DNA of 64,000 nucleotides from NCBI RefSeq assembly GCF_002967075.1, contig NZ_PUGE01000002.1, forward strand, positions 459,484-523,483, given 5' to 3'. Shown one piece after another: positions 61,290 to 64,000 of this stretch (its first letter is position 1; each line of letters starts with the position of its first letter). The notes beneath the pieces were generated by a model, which made no database searches, was not told where the DNA came from, and was given only the letters and a program-made list of their open reading frames with translations. Source of the DNA: Corynebacterium sp. J010B-136 (GTDB taxonomy: Bacteria > Actinomycetota > Actinomycetes > Mycobacteriales > Mycobacteriaceae). A program made the position numbers and the translations under genes.

Positions 61290-61998
61290 CCATTCCGCCC
61301 GCAATCGCCGAACTCACGGGAATTTGCCACAGTCTCACATGCCGCGCACCCTTGCGGATCTCACGGCGCAGCACGTATCCAGTACGCCGAATTTGCCTGG
61401 GGTCAAGGAAACTGGTTTTTGGGGCTCGCGTAGAAACCTCCGCGGCATAGTGGCTGCAGGAGGAGTCATCGGCTTGCATTTTATTGTCGGCATTGGCTTT
61501 TTATGGCCAGTTGTTGCAGCGGCAGCATATGGCGGCGTTGCGCTGTTGACACCGCCGAAAAAGCAAGCCGACCCGGTGTTATTAACTGACCAAGAGCAAG
61601 CTCATGAGCTAGAAGAGGTGATGTACGCGCAGCTGCGCATCATCAATGAAACGACCCCGCGCGCAGTGCAATTCAAGTTCTGGGACATGTACGAAGAAAT
61701 CCACTGGGTGTTGGAACACTGGCAGCGTTTTGCTGATTCCGGGGCCGCGAAGTCATCGATATCAAACATTATCCAACAGCACATCCCCGATGTTATGGAC
61801 GCCTACCTGCAGGTGGTGGGCCATGACCGCGATGAACATGTTGAGGACATCGTCGGCATCCTCGATATCTTTCAACAAGAGGCGGCGGGTATTCGCCAAG
61901 CCGCAGAAGCCAACTCCGTATCGATGCTGCGCGAGCGTACTTTAGCCGTCGAACTGCAATACGGGGTCATGCCAGTACTTAAAGATACTGACGGGTAA
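61276..61998 (+). CDS. Membrane protein, XpaC-like
   Basis: 240 residues. Two membrane segments lie at about 48-90 (with GFLWPVVAAAAYGGVALL), then a soluble helical domain from about 105 with LEEVMYAQLRIINETTPRAVQ and YLQVVGHDRDEHVEDIVGIL. The overall layout recalls XpaC-like proteins that accompany TelA; similarity is suggestive only. The GTG at 61276 after AAGGAG overlaps the VWA gene. Confidence 0.6.
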   Translation: MPTNNHSARNRRTHGNLPQSHMPRTLADLTAQHVSSTPNLPGVKETGFWGSRRNLRGIVAAGGVIGLHFIVGIGFLWPVVAAAAYGGVALLTPPKKQADPVLLTDQEQAHELEEVMYAQLRIINETTPRAVQFKFWDMYEEIHWVLEHWQRFADSGAAKSSISNIIQQHIPDVMDAYLQVVGHDRDEHVEDIVGILDIFQQEAAGIRQAAEANSVSMLRERTLAVELQYGVMPVLKDTDG

Positions 61999-62009
61999 GA
62001 TGGTCAACC

Positions 62010-62192
62010 ATGAGTTTAGATCCCGCGCTAGTAGAAATCCTTGTGTGCCCGCAGGACAAAGGACCATTGCGATATCTGGTCAACGACCAGGTCTTAGTTA
62101 ATGAGCGTTTGGGCATTGCCTATCCCATCGAAGATGGCATCCCAGTCATGCTGGTCGATGACGCCATTACCTGGCCCAAGGCAGAAGCCTAA
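62010..62192 (+). CDS. Trm112 family small protein
   Basis: 60-residue protein starting MSLDPALVEILVCPQDKGPL, with the YPIEDGIPVML stretch, both typical of bacterial Trm112/YcaR. It has a single Cys near residue 14 instead of the usual zinc-binding pair. Partner enzymes are unknown in actinobacteria. Confidence 0.85.
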   Translation: MSLDPALVEILVCPQDKGPLRYLVNDQVLVNERLGIAYPIEDGIPVMLVDDAITWPKAEA

Positions 62193-62236
62193 TCTGAGAA
62201 TTTTTCTAAGCTTTCTACAATCTAAACGAGGAATAT

Positions 62237-63499
62237 ATGAACATCATTGATGAGTTGCAATGGCGCGGTCTAATCAACCAATCCACCGACATCGACGCGC
62301 TGCGCGAAGCGTGTGAAGAGCCAATTACCCTCTACGTTGGCTTTGACCCCACCGGTGATTCCCTGCATGCTGGCCACTTGGTCCCCATGATTATGTTGCG
62401 TCGCTTCCAAGAAGCAGGGCATAAGCCATTGGCTCTCGCAGGTGGTGCAACCGGCTTTATTGGCGATCCACGTGATGTGGGCGAGCGCTCCATGCTCACC
62501 CAGGAACAGATCGACAGTAACCTCGAAGCTATTAAGAAGCAGCTGCGTCAATTCATTGATTTCGACGGCGAAAATCCTGCAACCATGGTTAACAACGCAG
62601 ACTGGACCATGAACATGTCTGTCATCGATTTCTTGCGCGATGTGGGCAAGAACTTCTCCCTCAACACCATGCTGGATCGCGACACCGTCAAGCGTCGCCT
62701 TGAAACCGACGGTATTTCCTACACTGAATTTTCCTACATGCTGCTGCAAGCTAATGACTTCGTGCAGTTGCAGCGTAAGTACAACTGCACCTTGCAAGTT
62801 GGTGGCGGCGATCAATGGGGCAACATTGTCTCCGGTGTGGACCTGAACCGTCGTGTTGACGGCGTTAAGGCGCATGCTTTGACCTGCCCACTGGTTACTG
62901 ACGCCCAGGGACAGAAGTTTGGTAAGTCCACCGGCGGCGGCAAGCTGTGGCTGGATCCGGAAAAGACTTCTGCTTACTCCTGGTACCAGTACTTCCTTAA
63001 TGCTGGTGACTCTGTAGTCATTGATTACCTGCGATGGTTTACCTTCCTTAACCAGGAGGAAATCGCCGAATACGCTAAGGCAGTAGAAGAAGAACCCTTC
63101 AAGCGAGCCGCTCAGCGCCGCCTGGCACAAGAGATGACCAACTTGGTTCACGGTGAAGAGGCAACGAAGGCAGTGGAACTTGCCGCACAGGCACTCTTTG
63201 GCCGTGCCGAACTCACTGAGTTGGATGAGAAGACTCTTGAAGGTGCCCTCTCTGAAACCAATGTTGCCGAACTAGGTGCAGAAGATTCCTTCGGCATTGT
63301 TGACCTTTTGGTCGCATCAGGTCTGGCTGATTCCAAGGGCGCTGCACGCCGCACCATTAAGGAAGGCGGCGCTTATGTCAATAACCAACGCATCGAGTCC
63401 GAAGACTGGAGTGCCTCCGCGGAAGACTTCCTCCATGGAGCATGGTTGGTTATGCGCCGCGGCAAGAAGAACTTCGCCGGAATCCACCGCACCAACTAA
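62237..63499 (+). CDS. tyrS: Tyrosyl-tRNA synthetase
   Basis: Charges tRNA-Tyr. 420 residues: class I HIGH-like HAGH near 47-50, KFGKS near 232-236, and C-terminal S4 RNA-binding domain (about 350-415). GAGG lies 8 bases before the ATG. Typical of the TyrS1 group. Confidence 0.96.
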   Translation: MNIIDELQWRGLINQSTDIDALREACEEPITLYVGFDPTGDSLHAGHLVPMIMLRRFQEAGHKPLALAGGATGFIGDPRDVGERSMLTQEQIDSNLEAIKKQLRQFIDFDGENPATMVNNADWTMNMSVIDFLRDVGKNFSLNTMLDRDTVKRRLETDGISYTEFSYMLLQANDFVQLQRKYNCTLQVGGGDQWGNIVSGVDLNRRVDGVKAHALTCPLVTDAQGQKFGKSTGGGKLWLDPEKTSAYSWYQYFLNAGDSVVIDYLRWFTFLNQEEIAEYAKAVEEEPFKRAAQRRLAQEMTNLVHGEEATKAVELAAQALFGRAELTELDEKTLEGALSETNVAELGAEDSFGIVDLLVASGLADSKGAARRTIKEGGAYVNNQRIESEDWSASAEDFLHGAWLVMRRGKKNFAGIHRTN

Positions 63500-63525
63500 A
63501 AGCGAGACATAACTTCAAAGCTGGA

Positions 63526-63616
63526 AAGCCCCGCAGTCTTTCATCCAAAGCACCGTTTAAAGCAATTAACCTTGCATTAGCGCAGACTTCAGATGAAATG
63601 ATGCGGGGCTTCTTTT
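63526..63616 (+). terminator. Long-loop terminator after tyrS
   Basis: AAGCCCCGCA (63526-63535) pairs with TGCGGGGCTT (63602-63611) around a loop of about 65 bases, then CTTTTC. Inner weak pairing (TCTTTCATC with GATGAAATGA) extends the stem. Confidence 0.7.
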
Positions 63617-63729
63617 CATCCTTATCGCTAAAACGATGATTTACCTGCAGATTTGTCAAAGATCTCGGTACTGTGTAAATTAATCCAAGTCGCCGCGAGA
63701 GAGCGTGCGGCACAAAAGTTAACAACCGG

Positions 63730-63759
63730 TTGACAAACTTTAAACAGATTGTCTAAGGT
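63730..63759 (+). promoter_or_regulatory. rRNA operon promoter
   Basis: TTGACA (63730-63735) and TAAGGT (63754-63759), 18 bases apart, near the right edge. The -35 is perfect. Confidence 0.7.
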
Positions 63760-64000
63760 AGTAACTCCAGCCAAGAGAGACGCAAGCTTCTTAAAAGAAG
63801 CTCAAATCATCTTGTGTGGTTGTTGTCTGAGAACTCAATAGTGTACCAATGTACTAGATTTTATATTTTTGTCTGTGTTGTGTGGATGAGAATTATGTTG
63901 GACTAGGCGCCTTTGTGGTGTTTGGTTGTTGGTGTGTACCGGATGTCACTTGTCGTTATGAAGTGTCATTGAAAATAGTTAAATATTTTAACGGTGCATA
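63760..64000 (+). ncRNA. 16S rRNA leader (5' part of rrn transcript)
   Basis: No protein gene is supported. The region has the AGCTTC/GAAGCT hairpin at 63785-63802, a CTGAGAACTCAATAGTGTACC stretch like the antitermination/processing zone of corynebacterial rrn leaders, then AT-rich sequence. The 16S gene itself is not reached. Confidence 0.65.

Overview
The window is a stretch of high-GC Gram-positive chromosome that reads as Corynebacterium. The reasons are the arginine cluster order argC-J-B-D-F-R-G-H, a DtxR-type iron box, the actinobacterial polA/rpsA/coaE/uvrB/uvrA/infC/pheST/tyrS backbone, and a 16S rRNA leader at the right edge. I cannot name the species. There is no CRISPR array, prophage or insertion sequence. 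Most of the window is core genome, with accessory insertions at about 24.6-29.6 kb, 39.3-40.5 kb and 57.6-62.0 kb.

Layout. 1-6.6 kb: thiL (cut by the window edge), ung, a DAK2 protein, recG, rsmD, coaD and a TauE/SafE permease, tightly packed on the plus strand. 6.6-10.4 kb, minus strand: a polar amino acid ABC transporter led by a DUF368 membrane protein, then a small secreted protein. 10.5-16.8 kb: an M20 amidohydrolase, a tRNA with a CAA anticodon, polA, an RDD membrane protein and rpsA. 16.8-19.8 kb: a beta-glucoside PTS gene behind a RAT/terminator switch, followed by its BglG-type antiterminator. 19.8-24.6 kb: coaE, uvrB, two universal stress proteins and an App1-like phosphatase. 24.7-29.6 kb: a HAD hydrolase, a phosphonate-family ABC transporter and an RpiR-type regulator. 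29.6-37.6 kb: a HelD-like RNA polymerase recycling ATPase, a DoxX-like protein with a repetitive charged tail, an MBL hydrolase, uvrA and a beta-lactamase-fold lipoprotein. 37.6-39.3 kb: infC (ATC start)-rpmI-rplT. 39.3-45.9 kb: a DUF222/HNH protein, a TM2 protein, a TrmH-type methyltransferase and pheST. 46-55 kb: the arginine regulon. 55-58.5 kb: an HxlR/NmrA divergent pair, then a siderophore-binding lipoprotein divergent from a frameshifted AraC regulator with a DtxR box between them. 58.5-62.2 kb: a three-gene cell-surface cluster with substrate-binding and VWA domains, then a Trm112-like protein. 62.2-64 kb: tyrS and an rRNA promoter and leader; the 16S gene should begin just past the right edge.

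Points most worth a second look: (a) the HAD/phosphonate-type transporter/RpiR operon, which has no C-P lyase and whose ATPase carries Gly-to-Asp in the Walker A motif; (b) the surface cluster at 58.6-62.0 kb; (c) two widely separated copies of the same inverted DnaA-box-like element; (d) a tRNA with a leucine anticodon but a class I body; (e) the AraC regulator broken at a run of four G; (f) a repeated ArgR-box-like motif before argC and argG.
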